From Comamonadaceae bacterium OS-1 (GTDB taxonomy: Bacteria; Pseudomonadota; Gammaproteobacteria; Burkholderiales; Burkholderiaceae_C), in the NCBI GenBank assembly GCA_027923965.1, contig AP026969.1, positions 310,001 to 374,000 on the forward strand: 64,000 nt of DNA. Direction: 5' to 3'. This document shows positions 1-8,360 of this stretch, piece after piece. The notes under the pieces are model-generated. The model was not told where the DNA came from. It did not search any database and saw only the letters and a program-made list of their open reading frames with translations. Position numbers and translations under genes: made by a program. Within the stretch, counting starts at the first letter, position 1. Each line of letters begins with the position of its first letter.

Positions 1-1
1 C

Positions 2-154
2 GTGTACGACAAACAGGCCCTGGTGCTGGTCAACCGCGGCGGGGCCGAGCACCCGGCCACCGGCGGCGAGGTGATGACGCTGGCCAAAGCCATCCAGACC
101 AGCGTCTACGAGCGCTTCGGCATCCGCCTGGAGCCTGAACCCGTGGTCGTTTAA
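2..154 (+). CDS. murB: UDP-N-acetylenolpyruvoylglucosamine reductase, C-terminal fragment
   Basis: This is the last 50 residues of a gene that begins before the window. The tail contains LVNRGGA, then [14 protein letters not shown] and a short VVV end, which is how MurB proteins of Burkholderiales finish. MurB is a cytoplasmic FAD/NADPH enzyme that reduces enolpyruvyl-UDP-GlcNAc to UDP-MurNAc in peptidoglycan synthesis. The LEPEP segment lies in the region where the family carries its catalytic glutamate. The stop TAA is 14 bases ahead of the next gene, so the two may be cotranscribed. The call rests on a short fragment only. Confidence 0.75.
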   Translation: MYDKQALVLVNRGGAEHPATGGEVMTLAKAIQTSVYERFGIRLEPEPVVV

Positions 155-168
155 CTGGGTAATTCTCT

Positions 169-588
169 ATGCCGCACCTCGTCATCCTCTATACAGGTCA
201 ACTCGACGCACCCGCCGCCCAGGGCGGTAGCGACATCACCCAACTCTGCCGCAGCCTGGCAGACACCATGCTGGGAGTGCTGGACGACGCGGGCAAGCAG
301 CTGTTTCCCACCGGCGGCACGCGCGTGCTGGCCTACCCGGCGGCGCACTACGCGGTGGCCGATGGCAAGGGGGACTATGCGTTTGTCTACCTGAACCTGC
401 GCATGGGCAAGGGCCGCAGCGAGGCCACCCAGCAGCGCGCGGGCGAGGCCCTGCTGGCCTGTACCCGGGCGCATTTCGCCCCCATTTTTGAGCAGCGCCC
501 CATCGGCATCACGCTGCAGATCGACGTGGGCCCCGAGGTGTTTGACGGCAAATACAACAACCTGCACCCGCTGTTCCAGAAGAACTAG
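169..588 (+). CDS. 5-carboxymethyl-2-hydroxymuconate Delta-isomerase family protein
   Basis: A 139-residue protein of the CHMI branch of the tautomerase superfamily, in which the amino-terminal proline after Met (here MPHLVILYT) acts as the catalytic base. CHMI isomerises 5-carboxymethyl-2-hydroxymuconate in homoprotocatechuate breakdown. No other hpa genes are near, so the natural substrate here is uncertain and a general tautomerase role is possible. Pro2 and the family-like end (ITLQIDVGPEVFDGKYNNLHP) are intact and the length is a little above the usual 115-130 residues. It follows murB by 14 bases and ends just before a family B repeat that separates it from convergent ppnP. Confidence 0.8.
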   Translation: MPHLVILYTGQLDAPAAQGGSDITQLCRSLADTMLGVLDDAGKQLFPTGGTRVLAYPAAHYAVADGKGDYAFVYLNLRMGKGRSEATQQRAGEALLACTRAHFAPIFEQRPIGITLQIDVGPEVFDGKYNNLHPLFQKN

Positions 589-610
589 CGGATACAGGCA
601 GAACGCGCAC

Positions 611-706
611 ATTCCAGAAACACCGCAGAACTGGCTTCGCCAGGCTGCTGGTGTTGCCCCCTGCAAGGGGGTTGGAGAAAGATGCGCAGCACTGCAGCCT
701 GGGGGT
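611..706. repeat. Family B interspersed repeat, copy 1
   Basis: About 95 bp that recur nearly unchanged at 2274-2368 and 58142-58238. The unit begins TTCCAGAAACACCGCAGAAC, contains the hairpin CCCCCTGCAAGGGGG, and is closed by outer arms CCAGGCT..AGCCTGG, giving nested stems. Here it fills the gap between two convergent genes and ends immediately before the ppnP stop codon. It may act as a bidirectional terminator. This copy is the most diverged in its second half. Confidence 0.85.
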
Positions 707-708
707 GT

Positions 709-1026
709 TCAACCAAAATGGCAGATGTAGTGGTAGGGGGCTGTCACGCGGATCTGGAAGCTGGTATTGCCCGCCACGCTGAAGGTTTCGCCTTCGCCCG
801 ACTTCACCCACACATCCGTTCCTGCCAGCATGTATTCGCAGCTGCCGCCCACGCCTTCCATGATCTCGGGCGCGCCGGTGTTGAAGGTCAGCGTGGCGGG
901 CAGGATCACGCCCACGCTCTTCTTGGTGCCATCGGCAAAGGTCACGCCGTGGCTGATGCACTTGCCGTCGAAGTAGACGCTGGCCTGGGTGGTGACGGTG
1001 ACGCTGGGGATGTGGGTGGTGGTCAT
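709..1026 (-). CDS. ppnP: Pyrimidine/purine nucleoside phosphorylase (YaiE/DUF1255 family)
   Basis: A small single-domain cupin of 105 residues that matches the PpnP/YaiE family, which phosphorolyses a broad range of nucleosides to base and ribose-1-phosphate. The protein reads MTTTHIPSVTVTTQASVYFD.. and ends in APYHYICHFG; the motif PEIMEGVGGSCEYML is characteristic. The frame stays open 17 codons upstream, but the start was set at 1026 because MTTTHIP gives the normal family length and the upstream part runs into a family A repeat. The stop codon abuts family B copy 1. It appears to be a monocistronic unit. Confidence 0.85.
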   Translation of the reverse strand: MTTTHIPSVTVTTQASVYFDGKCISHGVTFADGTKKSVGVILPATLTFNTGAPEIMEGVGGSCEYMLAGTDVWVKSGEGETFSVAGNTSFQIRVTAPYHYICHFG

Positions 1027-1044
1027 GGCAAAAAAAAGGGGTTT

Positions 1045-1107
1045 GCTATTGGTTATATAGCTGCTCGTGCTTATCAAATAAGCGCTGGAGGCACTTTTTA
1101 TCTAAAT
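1045..1107. repeat. Family A interspersed repeat, intergenic copy upstream of ppnP
   Basis: An AT-rich element with the core ATAGCTGCTCGTGCTTATCA followed by AATAAGCGCTGGAGGC and a T-rich tail. GCTTAT and ATAAGC form the inner hairpin arms. It closely matches the copy at 11609-11664. It lies between the divergently placed start of ppnP and the end of the secreted-protein gene. Confidence 0.8.
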
Positions 1108-1163
1108 TCAGCAGCTGCGCGCATTCGGATTCTAAGCGCGCAGTGTTGGGGTTTGGACGGGGT

Positions 1164-1766
1164 CTACATGGGCGGCGTGAAGCCGTTGCGGCCGGCCAGA
1201 ATGCGCTGCGCGGTCGGCTTGCCGTCCACCACCTGGGCGTTCACCAGCACCTTGGCACCGGGCACCAGCAGGCTGGCATCGCCGGGCTGGAAGGTCACCA
1301 CTGGCACGTTGGCGGGCACCAGCAGCTTTTTTTCACCGTCTTTGTACTTCAGCGTCAGCGTGCGGCCATCGCCCGTGGCCACCAGATCGGCCACGGTGGC
1401 GTTGGTCATGGTGCTTTGCGGCTGCAGGTCCCAGGGGTAGTGGCCCTCGCCCGCGCCGCGCGCGGCCTCGGGGAACACCAGCACCTCCAGCGCCACCTGG
1501 CTGCCGTCGGCCTGCGGCATGGCGGCGGTGCCGATGAAACTACCGGCTTTGATGTCGGCCAGCGCAATCGGCAAGACCTCGGACACCGGCGTGGCGCTGG
1601 TCATCACCAGTTGCACCACCTCGCCGCTGCGCTCCTTAAGGGTGATGCTGCCCGCCTCCACCTTCTCGATGGTGCCGCGCAAACGCACGGTAGGGGCGCT
1701 GGCCTGGGCGAAGACGAGGGCGCTGGCGCTGCACAGGGCCAGGGCGGCTATCAGATGTTTGATCAT
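1164..1766 (-). CDS. Exported protein of unknown function (DUF5666-like)
   Basis: A 200-residue protein with a clear Sec signal peptide (MIKHLIAALALCSASALVFAQA, cleavage expected after the AQA region), so probably periplasmic. The body contains two similar beta-rich segments (VRLRGTIEKVEAGSITLKER.. and ..ADLVATGDGRTLTLKYKDGEK), an arrangement seen in DUF5666-type OB-fold proteins. I see no catalytic or metal-binding motif. It is a single gene flanked by a family A repeat and the ArsC-like gene, 43 bases downstream of the latter's stop on the same strand. The function is unknown. Confidence 0.7.
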   Translation of the reverse strand: MIKHLIAALALCSASALVFAQASAPTVRLRGTIEKVEAGSITLKERSGEVVQLVMTSATPVSEVLPIALADIKAGSFIGTAAMPQADGSQVALEVLVFPEAARGAGEGHYPWDLQPQSTMTNATVADLVATGDGRTLTLKYKDGEKKLLVPANVPVVTFQPGDASLLVPGAKVLVNAQVVDGKPTAQRILAGRNGFTPPM

Positions 1767-1809
1767 GGGGTGACTGGCTAGGTTGGTTAAAGACCGCCCA
1801 GTCTAGGGA

Positions 1810-2163
1810 TTAACCGGGAATCTTGTCGGCCCAGGCATCCGGGCTAAAGCCCACTGTAAGGACATCGCCACCCCATTCCACCACCGGGCGCTTGACTGTG
1901 CTGGTGTGCACCAACATCACTGCCTGGGCGCTGGCGGCATCCACCACGCTGGCCTGGGTGGCCGCGTCCAGCTTGCGCCAGGCTGTGCCCTGGCGGTTCA
2001 GCACTTTCTCCCAGCCCAGCCGGGTGGTCCAAAGGATGAGCCGGTCGGCGGGTACGCCAGCCTTTTTGAAGTCGTGGAAGGTATAGGGCAGGGCGTGGCT
2101 GTCGAGCCAGACGCGGGCCTTTTTGACCGTGTCGCAATTGGGGATGCCGTAAAGGGTAATCAT
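1810..2163 (-). CDS. ArsC/Spx-family reductase (YffB type)
   Basis: A 117-residue thioredoxin-fold protein. It opens MITLYGIPNCDTVKKARVWL, where Cys10 in the PNCDTVKKA motif is the single cysteine typical of the YffB/Spx-like subgroup of the ArsC family. The conserved C-terminal VKRPVV motif (family consensus IKRPVL) is present. Classical ArsC reduces arsenate using glutathione/glutaredoxin, but this subgroup usually has no proven arsenate role, and there are no ars genes nearby. It is divergent from folC, with family A and family B repeats between them. Confidence 0.85.
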   Translation of the reverse strand: MITLYGIPNCDTVKKARVWLDSHALPYTFHDFKKAGVPADRLILWTTRLGWEKVLNRQGTAWRKLDAATQASVVDAASAQAVMLVHTSTVKRPVVEWGGDVLTVGFSPDAWADKIPG

Positions 2164-2189
2164 GGGCAGATTATTCCATAAGGTCCACC

Positions 2190-2247
2190 AATAGCTATAT
2201 ATTCAGTAGCGGCTTACGCTTGCTGCATAAGCGGTAGGTGCCAAAAT
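2190..2247. repeat. Family A interspersed repeat, diverged copy
   Basis: Reads AATAGCTATATATTCAGTAG then CGGCTTACGCTTGCTGCATAAGCGGTAGGTGCC. The GCTTAC/GCATAAGC arms and the flanking TAGCTA identify it as a degenerate family A element. It sits in the divergent promoter region of the ArsC-like gene and folC, next to family B copy 2. Confidence 0.6.
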
Positions 2248-2273
2248 TTCATATAACTGGCGTAAAGGCATCC

Positions 2274-2368
2274 CTTCCAGAAACACCGCAGAACTGGCTT
2301 TGCCAGGCTGCTGGTGTTGCCCCCTGCAAGGGGGTTGGCGAGAGCGAAGCGAAGCCTGGGGGTGAGAC
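2274..2368. repeat. Family B interspersed repeat, copy 2, immediately upstream of folC
   Basis: Almost identical to copies 1 and 3 over its first 65 bases, with the CCCCCTGCAAGGGGG hairpin and closing arms CCAGGCT/AGCCTGG. Its last base is about 10 bases before the folC ATG at 2379, so it forms essentially the whole folC leader. Unlike the other two copies, which lie between convergent genes, this one is in a divergent promoter region. Confidence 0.85.
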
Positions 2369-2378
2369 AATCTTCCCC

Positions 2379-3668
2379 ATGCAAACCCTGAACGACTGGC
2401 TGGCGCACTGCGAACGGCTCCATCCCACCACCATCGAGCTCGGCCTGGACCGCGTTCGCACCGTAGCCCAGCGCATGGGCCTGGCGCTGACCTGCCCCGT
2501 CATCACCGTGGCGGGCACCAACGGCAAGGGCTCCACCTGCGCCATGCTGGAGGCCATCCTGCTGCAGTCGGGCTACCGCACGGGGGTCTACACCTCGCCG
2601 CACCTGGTGCATTTTGAAGAACGCTGCCGGATTGGCGGCGAGATTGCCGGTGCTGCGGATTTCGTAGCGCACTTTGCAGCGGTGGAGAGCGCAAGAGGCG
2701 ATATTTCCCTCAGCTATTTTGAATTTTCAACCCTGGCGATACTGCGCTTGATGGCGCAGTCCCAGCTGGACGTGGCGATTCTGGAAGTGGGCCTGGGTGG
2801 GCGGCTGGATGCCGTCAACATCATCGACACCGACTGCGCCATCATCACCAGCGTGGACCTGGACCACATGGAGTTTCTGGGCACCACCCGCGAAGCCATC
2901 GGCTTCGAGAAGGCCGGCATCATGCGCGCGGGCAAGCCGGTGGTGGTCAGCGACCCCATGCCGCCGCAAAGCGTGCTGGACCATGCCCAGGCCATCGGTG
3001 CCGACCTGTGGCGCTTTGGCGAAGACTTCAACTTCTCGGGCGACAAGCAGCAGTGGGGCTGGGCCGGGCGCGGGCGGCGTTACGCGGGCCTGGGCTACCC
3101 CGGGCTGCGCGGGGCGAACCAGCTGATGAACGCCTCCGGCGTGCTGGCGGCGCTGACCGCGCTGCGCGAACAGTTGCCGATTACCGCCCAGGCGGTGCGC
3201 ACCGGCTTGTCCATGGTCGAGCTGCCAGGCCGCTTCCAGATCGTGCCCGGCCAGCCCACCCTGGTGCTGGACGTGGCCCACAACCCGCACGCGGTGGCAG
3301 CGCTGGCGGCCAACCTGGACGCGATGGGCTTTTACCCCACCACCCACGCGGTGTTCGGAGCCATGGCCGACAAGGACCTGCTGCCCATGCTGGCACGCAT
3401 CGGCCCATTGATCGACCGCTGGTATTTCACCGACATGCCCACCCCCCGCGCGGCCACGGCTGCGCACTTGCAAACCCAGTGGCTGGCCCAAAATACCCGT
3501 AAAGATGCATCCAGTTCGGTGCACACCGACCCCATGCAGGCACTGCATGCGGCCATCGCCGCCGCAGACCCCGCTGATAGAATCGTGGTCTTTGGCTCGT
3601 TTTATACGGTTGGTGGGGTGCTGGAGGGCGGCATTCCCCGGCTGACCGCCAAACACCTCGGCTCCTGA
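2379..3668 (+). CDS. folC: Bifunctional dihydrofolate synthase/folylpolyglutamate synthase
   Basis: A 429-residue Mur-ligase-family enzyme that adds glutamate to dihydropteroate and extends folate polyglutamate tails in the cytoplasm. The P-loop GTNGKGST lies at residues 46-53, followed by the folate-binding region and the DVAHNPHA motif of the C-terminal glutamate ligase domain. The frame is open 47 codons further upstream through family B copy 2, but MQTLNDWLAHCERLHP matches the normal start. The stop is 8 bases before the SPOR gene, starting the compact order folC-SPOR-cvpA-purF common in proteobacteria. No clear Shine-Dalgarno is visible because the repeat occupies the leader. Confidence 0.95.
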   Translation: MQTLNDWLAHCERLHPTTIELGLDRVRTVAQRMGLALTCPVITVAGTNGKGSTCAMLEAILLQSGYRTGVYTSPHLVHFEERCRIGGEIAGAADFVAHFAAVESARGDISLSYFEFSTLAILRLMAQSQLDVAILEVGLGGRLDAVNIIDTDCAIITSVDLDHMEFLGTTREAIGFEKAGIMRAGKPVVVSDPMPPQSVLDHAQAIGADLWRFGEDFNFSGDKQQWGWAGRGRRYAGLGYPGLRGANQLMNASGVLAALTALREQLPITAQAVRTGLSMVELPGRFQIVPGQPTLVLDVAHNPHAVAALAANLDAMGFYPTTHAVFGAMADKDLLPMLARIGPLIDRWYFTDMPTPRAATAAHLQTQWLAQNTRKDASSSVHTDPMQALHAAIAAADPADRIVVFGSFYTVGGVLEGGIPRLTAKHLGS

Positions 3669-3676
3669 CACTCCGC

Positions 3677-4411
3677 ATGGCTTTTTTCAAGTTCCGTTCC
3701 CAGGGCGATGACCCGTCGGCAGGTCCCGCTGAAACCATCGACGGCATGCGCCGCCGCGCCCGGCACCGCCTGATTGGCGCAGCCCTGCTGGTGCTGGTGG
3801 GCGTGGTCGGCTTCCCGCTGCTGTTCGACACCCAGCCGCGCCCGGTAGCGGGCGACATCGCCATCGACATCCCCGACAAAGCCAAGGTCAAGCCGCTGAG
3901 CGTGGGCACGGTCAAGGTCGAAAAGGCGGTGGAAACCGACGCGCCCGTGGTGGCTGCCGCTGCCCCAGAACCAAAGGTATCGACCGAATCCAGTCTCGAC
4001 CCCAAAGAAGAAGTCGTGGCCCCCCGGCCCGTGCCCAAGGTGGAAAAGCCCGTCAAGCCAGAGCCGAAACCTGAAGTTAAGCCTGAGCCCAAGCCCGAAG
4101 CCAAGCCGGCCCACAAGCCCGAAGACGACGCAGCCAAGGCCCGCGCCCTGTTGGATGGCAAGGCCGCTGCCGACGCAGGCGATGGCCGTTTCATCGTCCA
4201 GGTGGGTGCCTTTGCCGATGCCGACAAGGCCCGCGAAGCCCGTTCCAAGCTGGAGCGCGCGGGCTTGAAAACCTATACCCAGGTCGTAGATACCAAGGAC
4301 GGCCCGCGGACCCGGGTGCGGGTAGGCCCGTTCACCGGCAAGGCAGAGGCCGAAAAAGCCGCCAGCAAGATCAAGGGACTGGCTTTGTCCGCCTCGATCC
4401 TGGCCTTGTAG
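3677..4411 (+). CDS. SPOR-domain cell-division protein (DedD-like)
   Basis: A 244-residue inner-membrane protein with a short cytoplasmic head, one transmembrane segment (about residues 31-50), a Pro/Lys/Glu-rich linker with KPEPKPE repeats (about 115-150) and a C-terminal SPOR domain (about 168-244) beginning RFIVQVGAF. SPOR domains bind septal peptidoglycan stripped of stem peptides, so a role at the division site is expected. Its place between folC and cvpA matches dedD in other proteobacteria. Its TAG stop directly abuts the GTG start of the next gene, implying translational coupling. Confidence 0.85.
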   Translation: MAFFKFRSQGDDPSAGPAETIDGMRRRARHRLIGAALLVLVGVVGFPLLFDTQPRPVAGDIAIDIPDKAKVKPLSVGTVKVEKAVETDAPVVAAAAPEPKVSTESSLDPKEEVVAPRPVPKVEKPVKPEPKPEVKPEPKPEAKPAHKPEDDAAKARALLDGKAAADAGDGRFIVQVGAFADADKAREARSKLERAGLKTYTQVVDTKDGPRTRVRVGPFTGKAEAEKAASKIKGLALSASILAL

Positions 4412-4909
4412 GTGCTGAATTCCGTGGCGCTGCTGGATTGGGCAGTGCTGGCTATTTTGCTGATGTCGCTGTTGCTGGGCGCGGTGCGTGGGCTGGTCTA
4501 CGAGGTGCTGTCGGTGCTGGGCTGGATGGCAGCTTTTGTGGCGGCCCAGTGGTTTGCCGCCGATGTGGCCGCCAAGCTGCCCATGGGCACGGCCTCGGCC
4601 ACGCTGCGGTTTGCGGCGGGCTTTGTGCTGGTATTTGTGGCGGCGGCGTTTGCCGCGGGGTTGATCGCCCGTTTGATCAAAACGCTGGTGCAGGCCGTGG
4701 GCCTGCGACCGGTGGACCGCGTGCTGGGGGCTGTGTTTGGCCTGCTGCGCGGTGTCATTTTGGTGTTGATCGGCGGTGTCGTCGTCCACCTGACCGGCAT
4801 GCACCAGGGTGCATGGTGGCAAGAATCGCGCAGCGCTGGTGTGGTCACCGACGTGCTGCACACCTCCCGGCCTTTGTTGCCGGAGGCTTTTTCAAAATTT
4901 TTACCATGA
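4412..4909 (+). CDS. cvpA: CvpA family membrane protein
   Basis: A 165-residue protein with four hydrophobic segments (about residues 8-28, 30-50, 64-88 and 104-125), fitting the CvpA family. The family is linked to colicin V production in E. coli and to envelope homeostasis; its biochemical role is not settled. It starts with GTG directly after the TAG of the SPOR gene, with no intervening base. It ends 27 bases before purF, and cvpA-purF adjacency is strongly conserved in proteobacteria. Confidence 0.85.
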   Translation: MLNSVALLDWAVLAILLMSLLLGAVRGLVYEVLSVLGWMAAFVAAQWFAADVAAKLPMGTASATLRFAAGFVLVFVAAAFAAGLIARLIKTLVQAVGLRPVDRVLGAVFGLLRGVILVLIGGVVVHLTGMHQGAWWQESRSAGVVTDVLHTSRPLLPEAFSKFLP

Positions 4910-4936
4910 CGCAAGTCACTCGCTAGGGAATAAACC

Positions 4937-6463
4937 ATGTGTGGAATCGTTGGAGTTGTCAGCAACGCCCCTGTGAACCAGTTGATCTATGACGCCTTGC
5001 TGCTGCTGCAGCACCGGGGCCAGGACGCAGCCGGTATCGCCACCCAGCTGGACCGCAAGTTCTTCATGCACAAGGCCAAGGGCATGGTGCGCGACGCGTT
5101 CCGTACCCGCGACATGCGTGCGCTGCCAGGCAATTGCGGCCTGGGCCAGGTGCGCTACCCCACGGCGGGCAATGCCTACAGCGAAGAAGAGGCCCAGCCC
5201 TTCTACGTCAACGCGCCCTTCGGCATCGTGCTGGTGCACAACGGCAACCTGACCAATGCCCACGCGCTCAAGGCAGAGCTGTTCACCACCGACCACCGGC
5301 ACATCAACACCGAGAGCGATTCCGAAGTGCTGCTCAACGTGCTGGCCCACGAGATCGAAAAATCTACCCGCGGCCTGCCGCTGTCGCCCATGGACGTGTT
5401 TGCCGCCGTGCGCAATGTGCACCGCCGGATCAAGGGCTCGTACGCCGTGATCGCCTCCATCGCGGGCCACGGCCTGCTGGCGTTTCGTGACCCGTATGGC
5501 ATTCGCCCGATGTGCATTGGTCGCGCCCCCGGTTCGGTGATGCTGGCCAGCGAATCCGTCGCCCTGGAAGGCACCATGCACACCCTGGAGCGCAACCTGG
5601 CCCCCGGCGAAGCCGTGTTCATCGACCTGGAAGGCAATGTGCACGCCCAGCAGTGCGCCGACGCGCCCACGCTGAACCCCTGCATCTTTGAATACGTTTA
5701 TCTGGCCCGCCCCGATTCGGTGATGGACGGCATCTCGGTGTACCAGGCGCGCCTGAACCTGGGCGAGACCCTGGCCAAGCGTGTGATCTCCACCGTACCG
5801 CCGCAAGACATCGACGTGGTGATCCCCATCCCCGAGTCCAGCCGCCCCAGCGCCATGCAGCTGGCGCAGCTGCTGGGCCTGCCCTACCGCGAAGGTTTTG
5901 TGAAAAACCGCTACGTGGGCCGCACCTTCATCATGCCCGGCCATGAAGTGCGCAAGAAGTCGGTGCGCCAAAAGCTCAACGCGATTGCCAGCGAATTCAA
6001 GGGCCGCAACGTGCTGCTGGTGGACGACTCCATCGTCCGCGGCACCACCTCGAAAGAAATCGTGCAGATGGCCCGCGATGCCGGTGCCCGCAAGGTCTAT
6101 ATGGCCAGCGCCGCGCCGCCGGTGCGCTTCCCCAACGTCTACGGCATCGACATGCCGACCAAGGACGAGCTGGTGGCGCATGGCCGCACCGTGGAGCAGA
6201 TCCGCGAGCTGATTGGCTGCGATGCGCTGATTTACCAGGACGTGGACGGCATGAAACGCGCCATCTGGGCCGCCACCGACACCTCTGCCGGTTCGCCCAA
6301 TATGCCCATCAGCGGCTTCGATGCGTCCTGCTTTGACGGCGTGTACGTCACCGGCGACATCACCGGTGACGACATCCAGCGCATGCGCGACAACCGCCCG
6401 GTAGAGCAAGAGTCGGGCGGCGACAACTCCCGCCTGGCCCTGCCGAACGCCGAACCCGCCTAA
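4937..6463 (+). CDS. purF: Amidophosphoribosyltransferase
   Basis: A 508-residue cytoplasmic enzyme for the first committed step of purine synthesis, converting PRPP and glutamine to 5-phosphoribosylamine. The N-terminal Ntn glutaminase has the exposed catalytic Cys2 (MCGIVGV), and the PRPP-binding loop [14 protein letters not shown] lies near residues 358-371. There is no long propeptide, as is normal for the Gram-negative type. The start follows GGGAATAAACC. It belongs to the folC-SPOR-cvpA-purF run and ends 14 bases before gltX. Confidence 0.97.
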   Translation: MCGIVGVVSNAPVNQLIYDALLLLQHRGQDAAGIATQLDRKFFMHKAKGMVRDAFRTRDMRALPGNCGLGQVRYPTAGNAYSEEEAQPFYVNAPFGIVLVHNGNLTNAHALKAELFTTDHRHINTESDSEVLLNVLAHEIEKSTRGLPLSPMDVFAAVRNVHRRIKGSYAVIASIAGHGLLAFRDPYGIRPMCIGRAPGSVMLASESVALEGTMHTLERNLAPGEAVFIDLEGNVHAQQCADAPTLNPCIFEYVYLARPDSVMDGISVYQARLNLGETLAKRVISTVPPQDIDVVIPIPESSRPSAMQLAQLLGLPYREGFVKNRYVGRTFIMPGHEVRKKSVRQKLNAIASEFKGRNVLLVDDSIVRGTTSKEIVQMARDAGARKVYMASAAPPVRFPNVYGIDMPTKDELVAHGRTVEQIRELIGCDALIYQDVDGMKRAIWAATDTSAGSPNMPISGFDASCFDGVYVTGDITGDDIQRMRDNRPVEQESGGDNSRLALPNAEPA

Positions 6464-6477
6464 TTTCTGAGAGTGTT

Positions 6478-7860
6478 ATGAAGACCCGTACCCGTTTTGC
6501 CCCATCGCCCACCGGTTTCATCCACCTGGGCAACATCCGTTCTGCCCTATACCCCTGGGCCTTTGCCCGCGCCACCGGCGGTGATTTCATTCTGCGCATC
6601 GAAGACACCGATGTGGAACGCTCCACCCAGGTCGCGGTGGACGTGATCATCGAAGGCATGCAGTGGCTGGGCCTGGACTACGACGAAGGCCCGTTCTACC
6701 AAATGCAGCGCATGGACCGTTACAAAGCCGTGCTGGCCGATATGGTGGCGGCCGGGCATGTCTATCCCTGCTATATGTCGGTGGCCGAGCTTGATGCCCT
6801 GCGCGACGCGCAAATGGAAGCCAAGGAAAAGCCGCGTTATGACGGCACCTGGCGGCCCGCAGACGGCAAAACCCTGCCGCCCATTCCCGCAGGCGTGCAG
6901 CCCGTGCTGCGTTTCAAGAACCCGCAGGGCGGCTCGGTGGTGTGGGAAGACAAGGTCAAGGGCCGCATCGAGATCAGCAACGACGAGCTGGACGACCTGG
7001 TGATCGCCCGCCCCGACGGCACGCCCACCTACAACTTCTGCGTGGTGGTGGACGACCTGGACATGGACATCACCCACGTCATCCGGGGCGACGACCACGT
7101 CAACAACACGCCGCGCCAGATCAATATCTTCCGCGCCCTGGGCAAAGAGCCACCGGTGTACGCCCATTTGCCTACCGTGCTCAATGAGCTGGGCGAGAAG
7201 ATGAGCAAGCGCAATGGTGCCAAGCCGGTGACGCAGTACGCCGTGGAGGGCTACCTGCCCGATGCCATGGTCAATTACCTGGCCCGCCTGGGCTGGAGCC
7301 ATGGCGACGATGAAATCTTCAGCCGCGAACAATTCCTGCAGTGGTTCAACCTGGACCACCTGGGCAAGAGCGCCGCGCAGTTCGACGAGGCCAAGCTGCG
7401 CTGGGTCAACGCCCAACATTTGAAGGCCATGGCCGACGACGCACTGGCGGCGCTGGTCGCCGTGCATCTGCAAGCCAAGGGCATCGTCGCTGACGAGCGC
7501 CTGCCCGCGATCTGCGGCTTGTTCAAAGACCGCTGCGACACCACGGTGGTGCTGGCCGATTGGGCCGCTACCTTTTACGCCGATGTCACGCCCAAAGCCG
7601 AAGAGCTGGCACAGCACGTCACCCCGGCCATCCAGCCTGCGCTGGCATTGTTGCGCGAGAAGCTGGCGGGCTGCACCTGGGACAAGCCCAGCATCGCCGC
7701 CGCCATCAAGGAAGTGCTGGCGGCGCAGGGCCTGAAGATGCCCCAACTGGCCATGCCGGTGCGCGTGCTGGTGATGGGCACGGCCCAGACGCCATCGCTG
7801 GACGCGGTGCTTTTTTTAAGTTCTCGCGAAAAAGTTTTGCAACGCTTGCAAAACCTGTAA
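6478..7860 (+). CDS. gltX: Glutamate-tRNA ligase
   Basis: A 460-residue class I aminoacyl-tRNA synthetase that charges tRNA-Glu. The HIGH-type signature is PTGFIHLGN near residues 10-18 and the KMSKR loop (GEKMSKRNG) is near residue 241. The length is normal. The tRNA-Glu it charges is encoded about 200 bases downstream. The last codons and the stop overlap a strong promoter for the tRNA operon (7846-7875), so the 3' end of the gene does two jobs. Confidence 0.97.
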   Translation: MKTRTRFAPSPTGFIHLGNIRSALYPWAFARATGGDFILRIEDTDVERSTQVAVDVIIEGMQWLGLDYDEGPFYQMQRMDRYKAVLADMVAAGHVYPCYMSVAELDALRDAQMEAKEKPRYDGTWRPADGKTLPPIPAGVQPVLRFKNPQGGSVVWEDKVKGRIEISNDELDDLVIARPDGTPTYNFCVVVDDLDMDITHVIRGDDHVNNTPRQINIFRALGKEPPVYAHLPTVLNELGEKMSKRNGAKPVTQYAVEGYLPDAMVNYLARLGWSHGDDEIFSREQFLQWFNLDHLGKSAAQFDEAKLRWVNAQHLKAMADDALAALVAVHLQAKGIVADERLPAICGLFKDRCDTTVVLADWAATFYADVTPKAEELAQHVTPAIQPALALLREKLAGCTWDKPSIAAAIKEVLAAQGLKMPQLAMPVRVLVMGTAQTPSLDAVLFLSSREKVLQRLQNL

Positions 7861-7875
7861 TTTGCACGCTATAAT
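7846..7875 (+). promoter_or_regulatory. Sigma70-type promoter of the tRNA-Ala/Glu/Asp operon
   Basis: A -35 element TTGCAA (7846-7851) and a perfect -10 TATAAT (7870-7875) are separated by 18 bases. The -35 lies inside the last codons of gltX, and transcription would start around 7882, 60 bases before tRNA-Ala. The fit to consensus is the best seen in the window. No transcript data are available. Confidence 0.7.
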
Positions 7876-7941
7876 TTGAGGCTTGGAAGGTTAACAACAA
7901 AGCAGAGCTTACAAGGCAAAGCAGAGTTGGAGACAAAGTTG

Positions 7942-8017
<76 letters not shown>

Positions 8018-8066
8018 CTTCTTTCAAGTGTGGAAGTTATTTTTGATAACGTTGTTCCAAGGTTTT

Positions 8067-8142
8067 GACCCTATCGTCTAGAGGCCTAGGACACTACCCT
8101 TTCACGGTAGGTACCGGGGTTCGAATCCCCGTAGGGTCGCCA
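8067..8142 (+). tRNA. tRNA-Glu (anticodon TTC)
   Basis: A 76-nt cloverleaf. Acceptor arms GACCCTA/TAGGGTC, anticodon loop CTTTCAC (anticodon TTC), T-arm GGGGTTCGAATCCCC and encoded CCA. It lies 49 bases after tRNA-Ala and just downstream of gltX, whose product charges it. Confidence 0.95.
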
Positions 8143-8199
8143 AGTTGTAGCGCTTGGGTATGTTGCTCGCAAGAGCCGTGTGCCGAAAGCTATCTACCA

Positions 8200-8276
8200 G
8201 GAGTGGTAGTTCAGTTGGTTAGAATACCGGCCTGTCACGCCGGGGGTCGCGGGTTCGAGTCCCGTCCACTCCGCCA
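8200..8276 (+). tRNA. tRNA-Asp (anticodon GTC)
   Basis: A 77-nt cloverleaf. Acceptor arms GGAGTGG/CCACTCC, anticodon loop CTGTCAC (anticodon GTC), T-arm GCGGGTTCGAGTCCCGT and encoded CCA at 8274-8276. It is last in the operon and is followed at once by a terminator. Confidence 0.95.
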
Positions 8277-8282
8277 CAATGG

Positions 8283-8320
8283 AAAAAGCCTTCTAGGTCG
8301 CAAGAACTAGAAGGCTTTTT
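8283..8320 (+). terminator. Rho-independent terminator of the tRNA operon
   Basis: The inverted repeat AGCCTTCTAG..CTAGAAGGCT is preceded by A5 and followed by T5. It lies 10 bases after tRNA-Asp and ends before rlmD. Confidence 0.85.
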
Positions 8321-8360
8321 GCTTGGTGAAATTATTTTGAGATCCCCCAGGGACACCTGC

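Noticed and set aside
169-588. CHMI-like gene as evidence for a homoprotocatechuate pathway
   Set aside because: No hpaB-E or hpcB-H homologues are present; an isolated tautomerase-fold gene does not imply the pathway.
1810-2163. ArsC-like protein as part of an arsenic-resistance system
   Set aside because: No arsR, arsB or acr3 gene nearby, and the sequence belongs to the YffB/Spx-like subgroup with no proven arsenate reductase activity.
2690-2735. AT-rich patch in folC resembling family A (AGGCGATATTTCCCTCAGCT)
   Set aside because: Only a few bases match the repeat core and the encoded SYFEFSTLAI is the normal conserved FolC motif, so chance or codon choice is enough.
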